Origin: Aquibium sp. ELW1220 | Lineage (GTDB): Bacteria > Pseudomonadota > Alphaproteobacteria > Rhizobiales > Rhizobiaceae | Length of the DNA stretch: 64,000 nucleotides | Direction of reading: 5' to 3' | Assembly: GCF_030398385.1 (NCBI RefSeq) | Contig: NZ_JAOAOQ010000012.1 | Location: 62,001-126,000 of the forward strand | Shown here: positions 31,587 through 40,373 of the stretch, piece after piece | How the letters are laid out: each line of letters begins with the position of its first letter | Position numbering within the stretch: the stretch's first letter is position 1 | Notes under the pieces: generated by a model | Told to the model about the DNA's origin: nothing | What the model saw: only the letters and a program-made list of their open reading frames with translations | Databases searched by the model: none | Position numbers and translations under genes: made by a program

Positions 31587-32495
31587 TCAGCCGTCGGGCG
31601 AGATCTCTGCCGGTCTGAACAGGCCGAGCTCGTCGAGCGGGCTCGTGACCGTGCGCACCGTCCGTGTCGCGACCTTGGCGTAGAGGGCGGTGTTGTTGAG
31701 CTTGGCATGCCCAAGCAGCACCTGGATGATCCGGATGTCGGTGCCGTCCTCCAGCAGGTGGGTCGCGAAGCTATGGCGTAGAGTGTGCGGCCCGACCCGC
31801 TTGGCGATCTCGGCGGCCCGGGCCGCCTCGACGACGATGCGATAGAGCTGCCGTGTGCTGATCGGCTTCATCGCGTGCTGTCCGGGGAACAGTCAGCCGT
31901 CGCGGTGCATCACGCCCTGCTGCCGTCCGACCTTCCACCACTCACGCAGGAGAGCGAGCAGATCCTCGGAAAGCATGGCGTTGCGACAGCGCCCGCCCTT
32001 GCCGCGTTCGACGCGCAGCAGCATGCGCTCGCTGTCGACGTCGGCAACCTTCAGCATCGACACCTCGGCGACGCGCAGGCCAGCCCCATAGGCGACAGAG
32101 TGCGCGGCCTGGTGCTTGAGGCACGTGGTGGCATTGAGCAGGCGGGCAACCTCGTCGCGACTGAGCACCACGGGCAGATTACGCCGATGCGCCAGCTGGA
32201 CGAGCCTGCGCGCCAGGTCCGGGCGGTCGAGCGTGTGGGTGAAGAAGAAGCGCAGCGCCGACACGATGCTGTTCATGGTCGGCACGGGCACGCCGTCCGC
32301 CTGCTGCTCGATCTGGAACCGGCGCTGGTCATCGGCGGTCGCCGTGTCCGGTGAACGCCCGAGGAATGCCGCCAGGCGTCCGATGTCGCGGAGGTAGTTG
32401 CGTTGCGTCTCGCGTGAGAAGCGCCGCATGTTCATGTCGTCGATCAACCGCTGGCGCAGCGGGCTGATGCGCGTGTCGAGATGTGGGTGCTGCAT
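31587..32495 (-). pseudogene. Tyrosine recombinase of IS91-type copy 2, nonsense mutation
   Basis: About 302 codons, same architecture as the copy 1 recombinase. TGA at 31893-31895 stands where copy 1 has Trp (H-G-W-L-F-P-G), and both sides are in one frame, so one base change explains it. The downstream half keeps H-T-L-R-H-S-F-A-T-H, L-G-H-A-K-L and T-A-L-Y-A-K. Protein similarity to copy 1 is only moderate, far below that of the adjoining transposases. Confidence 0.88.
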
Positions 32496-32616
32496 GGTCA
32501 GGCTCCTTGTTGAAGAAGCCCATCATGCTCTGCCGCTATCGGGCGACGCTCAATGGATGCGCAACGTCCGGCCTGTGCCCTCTACCTCAACCCAAGGCGC
32601 ATTCCCGCGCAGCGGG

Positions 32617-32725
32617 TTCGTTCTCCGGCCCCGATCCCGCCTCTCGCGATGCGCCGACCAAACGTCTGGTCATGGGCGACGACCTTAGCTTCCCCGCCGC
32701 CCACAACCGCTTCCCCCGCCCCCCC
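32617..32725. other. Right junction of mobile block
   Basis: 109 bp between the outer hairpin of IS91-type copy 2 and the stop of the acyl-CoA ligase. Contains a short dyad GACCA-N6-TGGTC (32656-32671) and a pyrimidine-rich stretch. No gene. Confidence 0.5.
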
Positions 32726-34273
32726 TCACCCCCTCCTCAACCTCTCCTCCATCTCATGCCGCAAAATCTTCCCCGTCGTGCTCCGCGGAAAATCCTCGAA
32801 CGGAATGAATCGCACGGCCTTGGGGCGTTTGTAGGCGGCGAGTTGGGTGCGGCAGAGGGTTTCTATTTCGGGAGCGGTGAGGGTTTCGTCGTTGCGGGCG
32901 ATGAAGGCGACGGGGACTTCGCCCCAGCGGTCGTCGCGCTGGCGCACGACGATCGCGTCGCGGATGCGCGGGTCGGACAGGAGCACGCGCTCGATCTCGG
33001 CCGGATAGATGTTCTCGCCGCCGGACTTGATCATGTATTTGGCGCGGTCGACGAAATCGTAGGTGCCGTCGGGGTTGCGGCGGAAGAGATCGCCCATGCG
33101 GAACCAGCCGCCGGCGAAATCGCGGGCATTGGTCTCGGCGGCGTTCCAGTAGCCGCTGAAGACGGTGGGGCCGCGTACCGCCGCCTCGCCGGGCGCGCCG
33201 TCGGGCACCTCGTTGCCGTCGGCGTCGAGGAGGCGTAGGTCGCAGAGCGCGCTGCGGCGCTTGGAGAGGCTTTCCGGGATCGTGCCCGGCGGGATCAGGT
33301 GGGAGGAGGCCGGCGGCAGGCCGGTCTCGGTCGAGCCGAAACTGTTGAGATAGGGGGCGCCGGTCAGCCGCGAGAGCTCGGCGATCTGGTGCCTGGGCAC
33401 GAGGTCGGCCATGGCGCCGACCGCGCGGATGCTCTTCGGGCGGCGCCCGCTGCGCTGCAGCAGGTCGATGACGGGTTCGATCGAGCCCGGCATCAAAAGC
33501 ATCCAGCCGATTTCGTGCCGCTCCATGGCGTCGACGATGGCCTCGGCGTCGAAACCGTCGACGACGATCACCGTCGCGCCCGACATCAGCGCGCCGAGCA
33601 CCTGGTCGGTCGAGCCCATGTGGAACATCGGCGCCCAGGCGACGAAGCCGTCGCGCTCGGAGGCGTGCATGTCGACGCGCAGCACCATGTTGCGGGCGAT
33701 CTCGGCACGGTGGCTGATCAGCGCGCCCTTGGGCATGCCGGTGGTGCCGCTGGTGTAGAGGATGACGAGGCCGTCCTCGGGTTCGATCTCGGGCAGCCGG
33801 TCGAGAGGGCGGGCCTCGAGGAGGGGCTCGTAGTCGCGCTCGAGGACGAAGTGCTGCCGCGTGCCCGTGTCGAGGGCGGCGAGCGTCGCTTCGAACCGCT
33901 GCGAGACGACGATCAGCGACGGGTCGACGAGGTCGATGCAGTGCTGCAGCTCGCCAGGCGCCAGGCGCCAGTTCTGGCAGGCGACGATGGCGCCCAGCGC
34001 TGCGCAGGCAAGCTCGATCTCGGCATATTCGAGACGGTTCTCCGACAGGAGCGCCAGCCGGTCGCCGCGGCACAGGCCAAGACCGTGCAGCGCGCCGGCG
34101 AGGGCCGCGACGCGGCGGTCGAGCTCGCGGTAGCTCACCTTGCGAGCGCCCGCCTCGATGGCGATCGCATCCGGATCGCGCCGCGCACAGGCGCGAAAAA
34201 GGCCGTGGACGGTGAGGCGGCCGGAAGCCACGACGTCCTGGCGCCAGGACGGTGTCGTGGTTGGTGACTGCAT
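32726..34273 (-). CDS. AMP-dependent acyl-CoA ligase
   Basis: 515 aa adenylate-forming enzyme. P-loop L-Y-T-S-G-T-T-G-M-P-K-G, A5 motif N-S-F-G-S-T-E-T-G, A7 G-W-F-R-M-G-D-L and the C-terminal catalytic lysine in S-T-T-G-K-I are all present. Activates a carboxylic acid to its CoA ester with ATP. Third gene of the operon hydratase-TetR-ligase; 44 bp after the TetR stop. Together with the ABC importer across the promoter it would feed acyl-CoA to the dehydrogenase/carboxylase cluster. Chain type unknown. Confidence 0.92.
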   Translation of the reverse strand: MQSPTTTPSWRQDVVASGRLTVHGLFRACARRDPDAIAIEAGARKVSYRELDRRVAALAGALHGLGLCRGDRLALLSENRLEYAEIELACAALGAIVACQNWRLAPGELQHCIDLVDPSLIVVSQRFEATLAALDTGTRQHFVLERDYEPLLEARPLDRLPEIEPEDGLVILYTSGTTGMPKGALISHRAEIARNMVLRVDMHASERDGFVAWAPMFHMGSTDQVLGALMSGATVIVVDGFDAEAIVDAMERHEIGWMLLMPGSIEPVIDLLQRSGRRPKSIRAVGAMADLVPRHQIAELSRLTGAPYLNSFGSTETGLPPASSHLIPPGTIPESLSKRRSALCDLRLLDADGNEVPDGAPGEAAVRGPTVFSGYWNAAETNARDFAGGWFRMGDLFRRNPDGTYDFVDRAKYMIKSGGENIYPAEIERVLLSDPRIRDAIVVRQRDDRWGEVPVAFIARNDETLTAPEIETLCRTQLAAYKRPKAVRFIPFEDFPRSTTGKILRHEMEERLRRG

Positions 34274-34317
34274 CAGATCCTCCCTGCCGATCCGCCCCGC
34301 GCACGGTCCGGCGCCTG

Positions 34318-35025
34318 CTACGGCGCTGCCGGACCGGTCATCCGCTCCAGCCTCGCCACCGCCCGTTCCAGCCGTTCGGCGAGGTCGGGCGCCGGCGGCG
34401 TGTCGGGCCTGCGCCGTTCGAGGCCGCTGAGCACGAGGTCGGCGATCATGTCGGCGGTGGCGTCGGGGTCGAAGTCGCCTTCGCCGCGGAGATAGGCGAA
34501 GGTGCGGTGCTCGGTGCAGCCGTAGATCATGTCGCGGATCAGCCGCAGCGGCACGTCCTCGCGCAGCTCGCCCGCCGCCATGCCTTCCTTGATGATGTCG
34601 AGCGTGCGACGCGTGTATTCGCGGTTGAGCTCGTGCACGGCGGTGTGGCTGTAGTCGCGGCCGGTGCGCAGGTGCTGGAACATCAGGTTGCAGAGCGCCG
34701 GCTCGTCGTGGATCGTCGACAGATGGCGCCAGATCATGAAGCGCAGCCGGTTGCGCGTGCCGCGGATGCCGGAAAGCTGCAGGTCGTAGTCGGCGAGCAT
34801 GCCCTCGTACCAGTCCTCGATCACCTTGACGAGCAGGTCGCGCTTGTTCTCGAAGTAGCGGTAGATGCTGCCTTCGACCACGTTGGCGCGTTCGGCGATG
34901 TCGGAGAGGGGGGCGTCCTCGTAGCCCTTTTCGCGAAAGACGGCGCGGGCGGCCGACATGATCTCGGCGACGCGCTGCTCGCGGGAGAGACGGAAGACCT
35001 GCCGGCGGGGGGTGCCGCTGTTCAT
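34318..35025 (-). CDS. TetR family transcriptional regulator
   Basis: 235 aa. HTH in residues 15-65 (I-M-S-A-A-R-A-V-F-R-E-K-G-Y, V-E-G-S-I-Y-R-Y-F-E-N-K-R-D-L-L), then a helical ligand domain. ATG 35025 overlaps the hydratase stop (ATGA). TetR regulators of acyl-CoA catabolism typically repress and are released by acyl-CoA. The four ATGAA-N5-TTCAT sites in two divergent promoter regions are its best candidate operators, including two upstream of its own operon and the divergent one, implying autoregulation. Confidence 0.92.
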   Translation of the reverse strand: MNSGTPRRQVFRLSREQRVAEIMSAARAVFREKGYEDAPLSDIAERANVVEGSIYRYFENKRDLLVKVIEDWYEGMLADYDLQLSGIRGTRNRLRFMIWRHLSTIHDEPALCNLMFQHLRTGRDYSHTAVHELNREYTRRTLDIIKEGMAAGELREDVPLRLIRDMIYGCTEHRTFAYLRGEGDFDPDATADMIADLVLSGLERRRPDTPPAPDLAERLERAVARLERMTGPAAP

Positions 35026-35837
35026 CGAGCCTCCAATCGGAAGGACGGGGCCCGTTTTTCGGTGAAGGCGGTCATGCCCTCCCGCCATTCGGGTCCGGCT
35101 GCTGCAACCGCGACGGCGTCGAGCGCGATCCTGTCGGCTTCCTCCGCCGTCGCGGTTTCGCAGCGGTACAGCGCGCGTTTCGTCTCCGCAACGGAAATCG
35201 GGCTGCAGAGCAGGAAGCGCCGGGCGAAGGCGAGCGCCGCTTCCGTAAGCTCGGCCTGCGGATGCACGGCCGCGACGAGGCCGATGCCGAGTGCTGCGTC
35301 CGCCGTCCAGGGCTCGCCGGGTAGGGCGAATTCCAGCGCCTTCGCGCGGCCGACGAGCCGCGAGAGGAGCTGGACGCCGCCCCCGCCGGGGACGGCGCCG
35401 AGGCGGGTCTCGGTCAGCCCGATCCGCGCCTCGCCCGACATCAGCCGGAAATCGCAGGCGAGCGCCAGTTCGCAGCCGCCGCCGAGCGCGTGGCCGCCGA
35501 TCGCGGCCACCGTGACGAAGGGGCCGTTGCGCAGCCGCGCGAAGACCGCAAGGATGCGCTGCACGTAGTCGCGGATACCGCGCGGGTCGGCGTAGAGCGG
35601 CGAGGCGGGGTCGGTGAAGTAGCGGATATGGGCGCCGCCGCAGAAGGTGCGGCCGGAGCCGGTGACGATCAGGGCGCGCGCGCCCGCCGCCTCGACCTCG
35701 CCCAGCAGGGCCTCGAGCGCGGCCAGCAACTCGGTCGTGAGGGTGTTGTGCGTCTCGCCGCGGGCGAGCGTGATGCGGGCGATGCCGCCTGCCGGCCAGT
35801 CGATCGTCGCGGGCGGGTTCATCTCGGTCGAGGTCAT
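35022..35837 (-). CDS. Enoyl-CoA hydratase/isomerase family protein
   Basis: 271 aa crotonase. Both catalytic Glu positions are kept: G-G-G-C-E-L-A-L-A-C-D and L-T-E-T-R-L-G-A-V-P-G-G-G-G. ATG 35837 has GGAGCTGAGA just upstream; an in-frame start at 35891 lies over the candidate operator region and lacks a ribosome site. First gene of the operon with TetR and acyl-CoA ligase. A more classical active site than the paralogue at 8615. Confidence 0.9.
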   Translation of the reverse strand: MTSTEMNPPATIDWPAGGIARITLARGETHNTLTTELLAALEALLGEVEAAGARALIVTGSGRTFCGGAHIRYFTDPASPLYADPRGIRDYVQRILAVFARLRNGPFVTVAAIGGHALGGGCELALACDFRLMSGEARIGLTETRLGAVPGGGGVQLLSRLVGRAKALEFALPGEPWTADAALGIGLVAAVHPQAELTEAALAFARRFLLCSPISVAETKRALYRCETATAEEADRIALDAVAVAAAGPEWREGMTAFTEKRAPSFRLEAR

Positions 35838-35897
35838 TCTCAGCTCCGCGGGAAGCCATCGGATTCCGGGTTGACAAACCGATGGCTTCACCCGTTA

Positions 35898-35912
35898 ATG
35901 AACACAATTCAT
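35898..35912. promoter_or_regulatory. Candidate TetR operator (perfect dyad)
   Basis: ATGAA-cacaa-TTCAT, 60 bp upstream of the hydratase-TetR-ligase operon. Same arms and spacer as 9556-9570. Confidence 0.6.
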
Positions 35913-36063
35913 CATCTTGCAGCAATAGGCAAGAGGTGGAATGAAAGCGCGATCGAGCGTCCTGGGAGGGGCAATGTCGGACAAGTCAATCGTTTCCAGC
36001 GGTCGCCCATCCTGCGGTGTCGATGATCGCCTGAGCGCCCGTCAGCCATTTCCGTCGGTTTAG

Positions 36064-36078
36064 ATAAACAGAATTCAT
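36064..36078. promoter_or_regulatory. Candidate TetR operator (one mismatch)
   Basis: ATAAA-cagaa-TTCAT, 20 bp before the first ABC-transporter gene, a position where bound repressor would block initiation. One mismatch in the left arm. Confidence 0.5.
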
Positions 36079-36098
36079 TACGAGGCGGCGGCAGGGCG

Positions 36099-36887
36099 AT
36101 GCTCGCTTTGAACAACATCCAGATTCTCTACGACCGCGCCATCGAAGCGGTGCGCGACGTGTCGCTCGAGGTGCCGCAGGGCGCCATCGTGGCGCTGCTC
36201 GGCTCGAACGGGGCGGGCAAGTCGACGATCCTGAAGGCGATCTCGGGCGTGCTCTACCAGGAGGACGGCGAGATCATGAGCGGCTCGATCCTGCTCGAGG
36301 GCGAGCGGATCTCGGGGGCCGCACCGCGCGACATCGTCCGCAGGGGCCTGCTGCAGGTGCCGGAGGGCAGGGCGCTGTTTTCCACGCTGACGGTGGAGGA
36401 GAACCTCGTCATGGGCGGCTTCACGCGCAGCCGTTCCGAGACCGCGGCTGGGCTGGAGACGGTCTACGGCCTGTTCCCGCGCATCAAGGAGCGGCGGACG
36501 CAGATTTCGGGCTATCTGTCGGGCGGCGAGCAGCAGATGGTGGCCGTCGGCCGCGCGCTGATGGGCCGGCCGCGGCTCCTGATGCTGGACGAGCCCTCGC
36601 TCGGGCTCGCGCCGCAGATCGTCGAGACGATCTTCGAGGCGATCGTCAAGCTCAATGCCGAGAGCGCCATGACGGTGCTGCTGGTGGAGCAGAACGCGCA
36701 GCTGGCGCTGCAGACGGCCTCCTACGGCTACATCATCGAGAACGGCCGCATCGTGCTCGACGGGCCGGCCGAGACGCTGCGCTCGAACCAAGACGTGCAG
36801 GAGTTCTACCTCGGCTTCTCCGGCGGCGAGCGCAGGAGCATGCGCGACGTCAAGCACTACAAGCGTCGCAAGAGGTGGCTGTCGTGA
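36099..36887 (+). CDS. livF: Branched-chain-type ABC transporter ATPase (LivF)
   Basis: 262 aa. Walker A G-S-N-G-A-G-K-S-T (35-43), signature L-S-G-G-E-Q-Q (140-146), Walker B L-L-M-L-D-E-P (160-166). An extra basic C-terminal tail ends K-R-R-K-R-W-L-S. First of six genes for a LivFGHMK-type importer with an embedded acyl-CoA synthetase. Such systems import branched amino acids but often aromatic or branched carboxylates. The LivF name denotes the family, not proven substrate. Confidence 0.93.
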   Translation: MLALNNIQILYDRAIEAVRDVSLEVPQGAIVALLGSNGAGKSTILKAISGVLYQEDGEIMSGSILLEGERISGAAPRDIVRRGLLQVPEGRALFSTLTVEENLVMGGFTRSRSETAAGLETVYGLFPRIKERRTQISGYLSGGEQQMVAVGRALMGRPRLLMLDEPSLGLAPQIVETIFEAIVKLNAESAMTVLLVEQNAQLALQTASYGYIIENGRIVLDGPAETLRSNQDVQEFYLGFSGGERRSMRDVKHYKRRKRWLS

Positions 36888-37660
36888 CCGCCTTCCTCGA
36901 ACTCCATGGCGTCGTCAAGCGCTTCGGGGGGCTGGTGGCGGTGAACGACGTCAGCCTCTCCGTCGAGCAGGGCCAGATCTACAGCCTGATCGGCCCGAAC
37001 GGTGCGGGCAAGACGACGCTGTTCAACCTGATCAGCGCCGTCTTCCGGCCGACGGAGGGCCGCATCCTGTTTCAGGGGCAGGACCTGACGCGGCTTCCCA
37101 CCCATGCGCTGGCGCGGCTCGGCATCGCGCGGACGTTCCAGAACCTCGCGGTCTTCAAGCACGAGACCGTGGTGAACAATCTGCTGGTAGGGATGCATTC
37201 GCACCTGCGCTCCGGTCCCGTCGCGGCCGCCCTGTTCTGGGGCCGCACGCGGCGCGAGGAGATCGCGGCGCGCGAGCGCGTCGAGGAGATCATCGACTTC
37301 CTGGAGATCGAGGACATCCGCGACCACCCGGTCGGGACCCTGTCCTACGGCCAGCAGAAGCGGGTCGAGCTCGGCCGGGCGCTGGCGATCTCGCCGAAGC
37401 TGCTGCTGATCGACGAGATGGTGTCGGGCATGAACCAGGAGGAGCGGGAGGACATCGCCCGCTTCATCCTCGACCTGAAGGACGAACTGGGGATGACGGT
37501 GTTCATGGTGGAGCACGACATGGGCATCGTCATGGACATCTCCGACCACGTCTGCGTCATGAATTACGGGCGCAAGATCGCCGAGGGGACGCCTGCCGAG
37601 GTGGCGGCGAACCAGGCCGTGATCGACGCCTATCTCGGCAGCAGCCGGAGCGCGGCATGA
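36884..37660 (+). CDS. livG: Branched-chain-type ABC transporter ATPase (LivG)
   Basis: 258 aa from GTG 36884, which overlaps the LivF stop (GTGA) with AGAGG 8 bp before it; another GTG at 36875 is less well placed. Walker A G-P-N-G-A-G-K-T-T (37-45), signature L-S-Y-G-Q-Q-K-R. The Walker B end reads D-E-M instead of D-E-P, which keeps the catalytic Glu. Pairs with LivF as the two ATPases. Confidence 0.93.
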   Translation: MTAFLELHGVVKRFGGLVAVNDVSLSVEQGQIYSLIGPNGAGKTTLFNLISAVFRPTEGRILFQGQDLTRLPTHALARLGIARTFQNLAVFKHETVVNNLLVGMHSHLRSGPVAAALFWGRTRREEIAARERVEEIIDFLEIEDIRDHPVGTLSYGQQKRVELGRALAISPKLLLIDEMVSGMNQEEREDIARFILDLKDELGMTVFMVEHDMGIVMDISDHVCVMNYGRKIAEGTPAEVAANQAVIDAYLGSSRSAA

Positions 37661-39501
37661 GCGGCGCGATCGATCCGGGCGCCATGACGATGCCGCAGGT
37701 GCTGAAGCGGCACGCCGCCACGCAAGGCGCGGCGCTGGCGCTGCGCGAGAAGCAGAAGGGGCTGTGGCGGCGCACCAGCTGGCGCGACTATTTCGAGACC
37801 GCGCGGCTTGCCGCCATCGGCTTCTGCGCGCTGGGCTTCCGGCCCGGCGACCGGGTGGCGGTCGCGGGCGACGACAGCCCGGAATGGCTGTTTTCCGACC
37901 TCGGCGCGCAGATGGCCGGCGGCGCCTGCCTCGGCATCTATCCGACCAATCCCTGGCCGGAGCTGCAGTATATCGTGCGCCATTCGCGGTCGCGGATCGT
38001 CGTCTGCGGCGACCAGGAGCAGACCGACAAGGTGCTGGAGGCGCGGCGCCAGGACGGCGGGCTGCCCGACCTGGAGCACATCGTCTGCGTCGACATGAAG
38101 GGCATGCGGCAGTACCGCGAGCCGGGGCTGATCTCGTTCGACGACCTGGTGGCGCTCGGACGCGAGCGGGAGGCCGAGCTCGGCCCGATCGTCGATGCAC
38201 GGATCGACGGCGGCAGTCCCGACGACGTCGCCATCGTGGTCTACACGTCCGGCACCACGGGCATGCCCAAGGGCGCGATGCTCAGCCACCGCAACATGCT
38301 CTATTCGGCGGCCGAGGTGGCGCGCATCCACGGGCTGACGCGCGAGAGCTATTCGGTGCTGTGCTACCTGCCGCTCTGCCACGTGGCCGAGCGCAGCTTC
38401 TCGACGGTGCTGCAGCTGGTGACGGGCTGCACGGTCTCCTTCGCCGAGTCGGTCGACACGGTGGTGGTCAACCTGCGCGAGATCGCGCCGAGGGGCTTTC
38501 TCGGCGTGCCGCGCATCTGGGAGAAGATGCAGCAGAGCGTCGCCTACCGCGTCAAGGACACGACGCCGTTGCAGCGCCGGGTCTACGAGGCCTGCATGGC
38601 GCGCGGGCGGCCGATCGCCGAGCGGCGGCTGGCCAATGGCGGGGCCTTCGCCAGCCTGTCCGACCGGCTGAGCTTCGCGCTGCTGTCGCTCGTCTGCTTC
38701 CGCAGCCTGCGCAACTTCCTCGGCCTGAACCGGGTTCGCGCCGGCTTCTGCGGCGGGGCGACGGTCTCGCCCGAGGTGCTCCTGTTCTTCTGGATCCTCG
38801 GCGTGCCGGTCTACCAGATCTACGGCATGACGGAGAGCGCGGGCGTCTCGCACAGCCAGCGGCGCGGCGCCACGACGCTCGGGCGCTCGGGACCGCTGAT
38901 CGACGGGCTCGACCAGACGACGGCGCCGGACGGCGAACTGCTGCTGCGCGGCCCGAGCGTCTTCAAGGGCTATCTCTTCGACGACGAGGCGACGAAGCGC
39001 GCCTTTTCCGACGGCTGGCTGCACACCGGCGACATCGTCGAGGTGGAGGCGAGCGGCGAGGCGCATGTGCTCGACCGCAAGAAGGACATCCTGATCACGT
39101 CGGGCGGCAAGAACATCACGCCCTCGCTGATCGAGAACGCGCTGAAGGACTCTCCCTACATCCGCGAGGCGATCCTGCTCGGCGACGGCCGAAACTTCCT
39201 CGCCGCGCTGATCCAGATCGACCTCGAGACGACGGGCAAATGGGCGCAGGAACAGAACATCCAGTACACCACGTACCGGACGCTGGCCCAGAACGAGAAG
39301 GTGGTGGAGCTGATCGGCGCCGAGGTGAAGCGCGTCAACGACCGCTTCGCCCGCGTCGAGAACGTCCGCAAGTTCCTGATCCTGGCCAAGGAGCTCGACC
39401 ATGACGACGGCGAGCTGACCGCCACGATGAAGGTGCGCCGACGGATCATCGAGGAGAAGTTCAAGACCGAGATCCGGTCGATCTACGGGGATGCCGCCTG
39501 A
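37657..39501 (+). CDS. Long-chain-type acyl-CoA synthetase (AMP-forming)
   Basis: 614 aa, longer than the ligase at 32726 and typical of the FadD15/bubblegum-like group. P-loop V-Y-T-S-G-T-T-G-M-P-K-G; Q-I-Y-G-M-T-E-S-A-G; G-W-L-H-T-G-D-I; D-R-K-K-D-I-L-I-T-S-G-G-K-N-I-T. ATG overlaps the LivG stop. Its position inside the importer operon suggests immediate CoA activation of the imported acid. Two different synthetases in one regulon could act on the parent acid and on a chain-shortened intermediate. Confidence 0.92.
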   Translation: MSGAIDPGAMTMPQVLKRHAATQGAALALREKQKGLWRRTSWRDYFETARLAAIGFCALGFRPGDRVAVAGDDSPEWLFSDLGAQMAGGACLGIYPTNPWPELQYIVRHSRSRIVVCGDQEQTDKVLEARRQDGGLPDLEHIVCVDMKGMRQYREPGLISFDDLVALGREREAELGPIVDARIDGGSPDDVAIVVYTSGTTGMPKGAMLSHRNMLYSAAEVARIHGLTRESYSVLCYLPLCHVAERSFSTVLQLVTGCTVSFAESVDTVVVNLREIAPRGFLGVPRIWEKMQQSVAYRVKDTTPLQRRVYEACMARGRPIAERRLANGGAFASLSDRLSFALLSLVCFRSLRNFLGLNRVRAGFCGGATVSPEVLLFFWILGVPVYQIYGMTESAGVSHSQRRGATTLGRSGPLIDGLDQTTAPDGELLLRGPSVFKGYLFDDEATKRAFSDGWLHTGDIVEVEASGEAHVLDRKKDILITSGGKNITPSLIENALKDSPYIREAILLGDGRNFLAALIQIDLETTGKWAQEQNIQYTTYRTLAQNEKVVELIGAEVKRVNDRFARVENVRKFLILAKELDHDDGELTATMKVRRRIIEEKFKTEIRSIYGDAA

Positions 39502-40373
39502 TGGATTTCCTGCTCCTCCTCCTCGCCAGCGGTCTGGTCTCGGGTGCAGCCTACGGGCTGATCGCCATGGGCTTCGCGCTGATCTTCAAGTCGACCGGCG
39601 TGGTGAACTTCGCCCAGGGCGAACTGGTGATGCTGACGGCCTACATCTCGTTCACGCTCTACTCGACCTTCGACCTGTCCTTCTTCCCGCTGATGCTGGT
39701 CACCATCCCCATCTCGATGGCGATCGGGCTTGCGCTCGAGCGGCTGTTCATCCGGCCGATGCTGGGCGAGCCTATCTTCGCCATCGTGATGGTGACGGTG
39801 GGCCTGGCGGTCGTGCTACGCGGCATCACCATCATGATCTGGGGGCCGGATCCGTTCAACTTCAACGCCGGCATCCCGACGGAGGTCGTCGAACTGGGCG
39901 GCGTGCCGTTCTATCCCGCGCAGCTCTACCTGATCGGCGCGCTGGCGGTGCTGACGGCGGCGGGCTGGGCCTTCCTGCGCTTCTCGCGCATGGGCATCGC
40001 CATGCGGGCCGTGGCGGCCAACGAGACGGCGGCGCTGCTCGTCGGCATCAGCGTCAGCCGCATCCACGCCATCGCCTGGATGCTGTCGGCGGCGATCGCC
40101 TCGATCGCAGGGGTGCTGTTCGCGGCCAATTTCAAGCTGGCGCCGGACCTCTGGTTCCAGGGGCTGCGGTCCTTCCCGGCCGTCATCCTGGGCGGCATGG
40201 ATTCGGTCATCGGCTCGGCGGTGGCCGGCCTCGTCATCGGCGTGATCGAGAACCTCTTCCAGGGATATGTCGGGCAGGGGCTGCGCGAGATCTCCGGCTT
40301 CATCGTCATCGTCATCGTGCTGATGGTCCGCCCCTTCGGACTGTTCGGCTCCAGGGACATCGAGCGGGTCTGA
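39501..40373 (+). CDS. livH: Branched-chain-type ABC permease (LivH)
   Basis: 290 aa, about eight membrane helices; G-V-V-N-F-A-Q-G-E-L-V-M-L near the N-terminus and A-V-A-A-N-E-T-A-A-L-L-V-G-I mid-protein are LivH hallmarks. TGATG stop/start overlap with the synthetase. Confidence 0.94.
   Translation: MDFLLLLLASGLVSGAAYGLIAMGFALIFKSTGVVNFAQGELVMLTAYISFTLYSTFDLSFFPLMLVTIPISMAIGLALERLFIRPMLGEPIFAIVMVTVGLAVVLRGITIMIWGPDPFNFNAGIPTEVVELGGVPFYPAQLYLIGALAVLTAAGWAFLRFSRMGIAMRAVAANETAALLVGISVSRIHAIAWMLSAAIASIAGVLFAANFKLAPDLWFQGLRSFPAVILGGMDSVIGSAVAGLVIGVIENLFQGYVGQGLREISGFIVIVIVLMVRPFGLFGSRDIERV

Larger units (their letters stand above)
28462..32616 (-). mobile_element. IS91-type element, copy 2 (decayed), inverted relative to copy 1
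   Basis: Minus-strand copy with the same gene order: recombinase (32495 to 31587), then transposase (31583 to 28808). Tentative ends are hairpins: CCCGC-gca-GCGGG at 32604-32616, matching the copy 1 end, and CGGCGG-ctta-CCGCCG at 28462-28477. It is damaged by a nonsense codon in the recombinase, a 1.5-kb insertion in the transposase's zinc finger, and a small palindromic replacement near 29030-29060. Without the insertion it would be about 2.6 kb. Confidence 0.75.

Noticed and set aside
32656-32671. Short dyad GACCA-N6-TGGTC after the ligase gene as a terminator
   Set aside because: Only 5-bp arms and no T tract on the minus strand; too weak to call.
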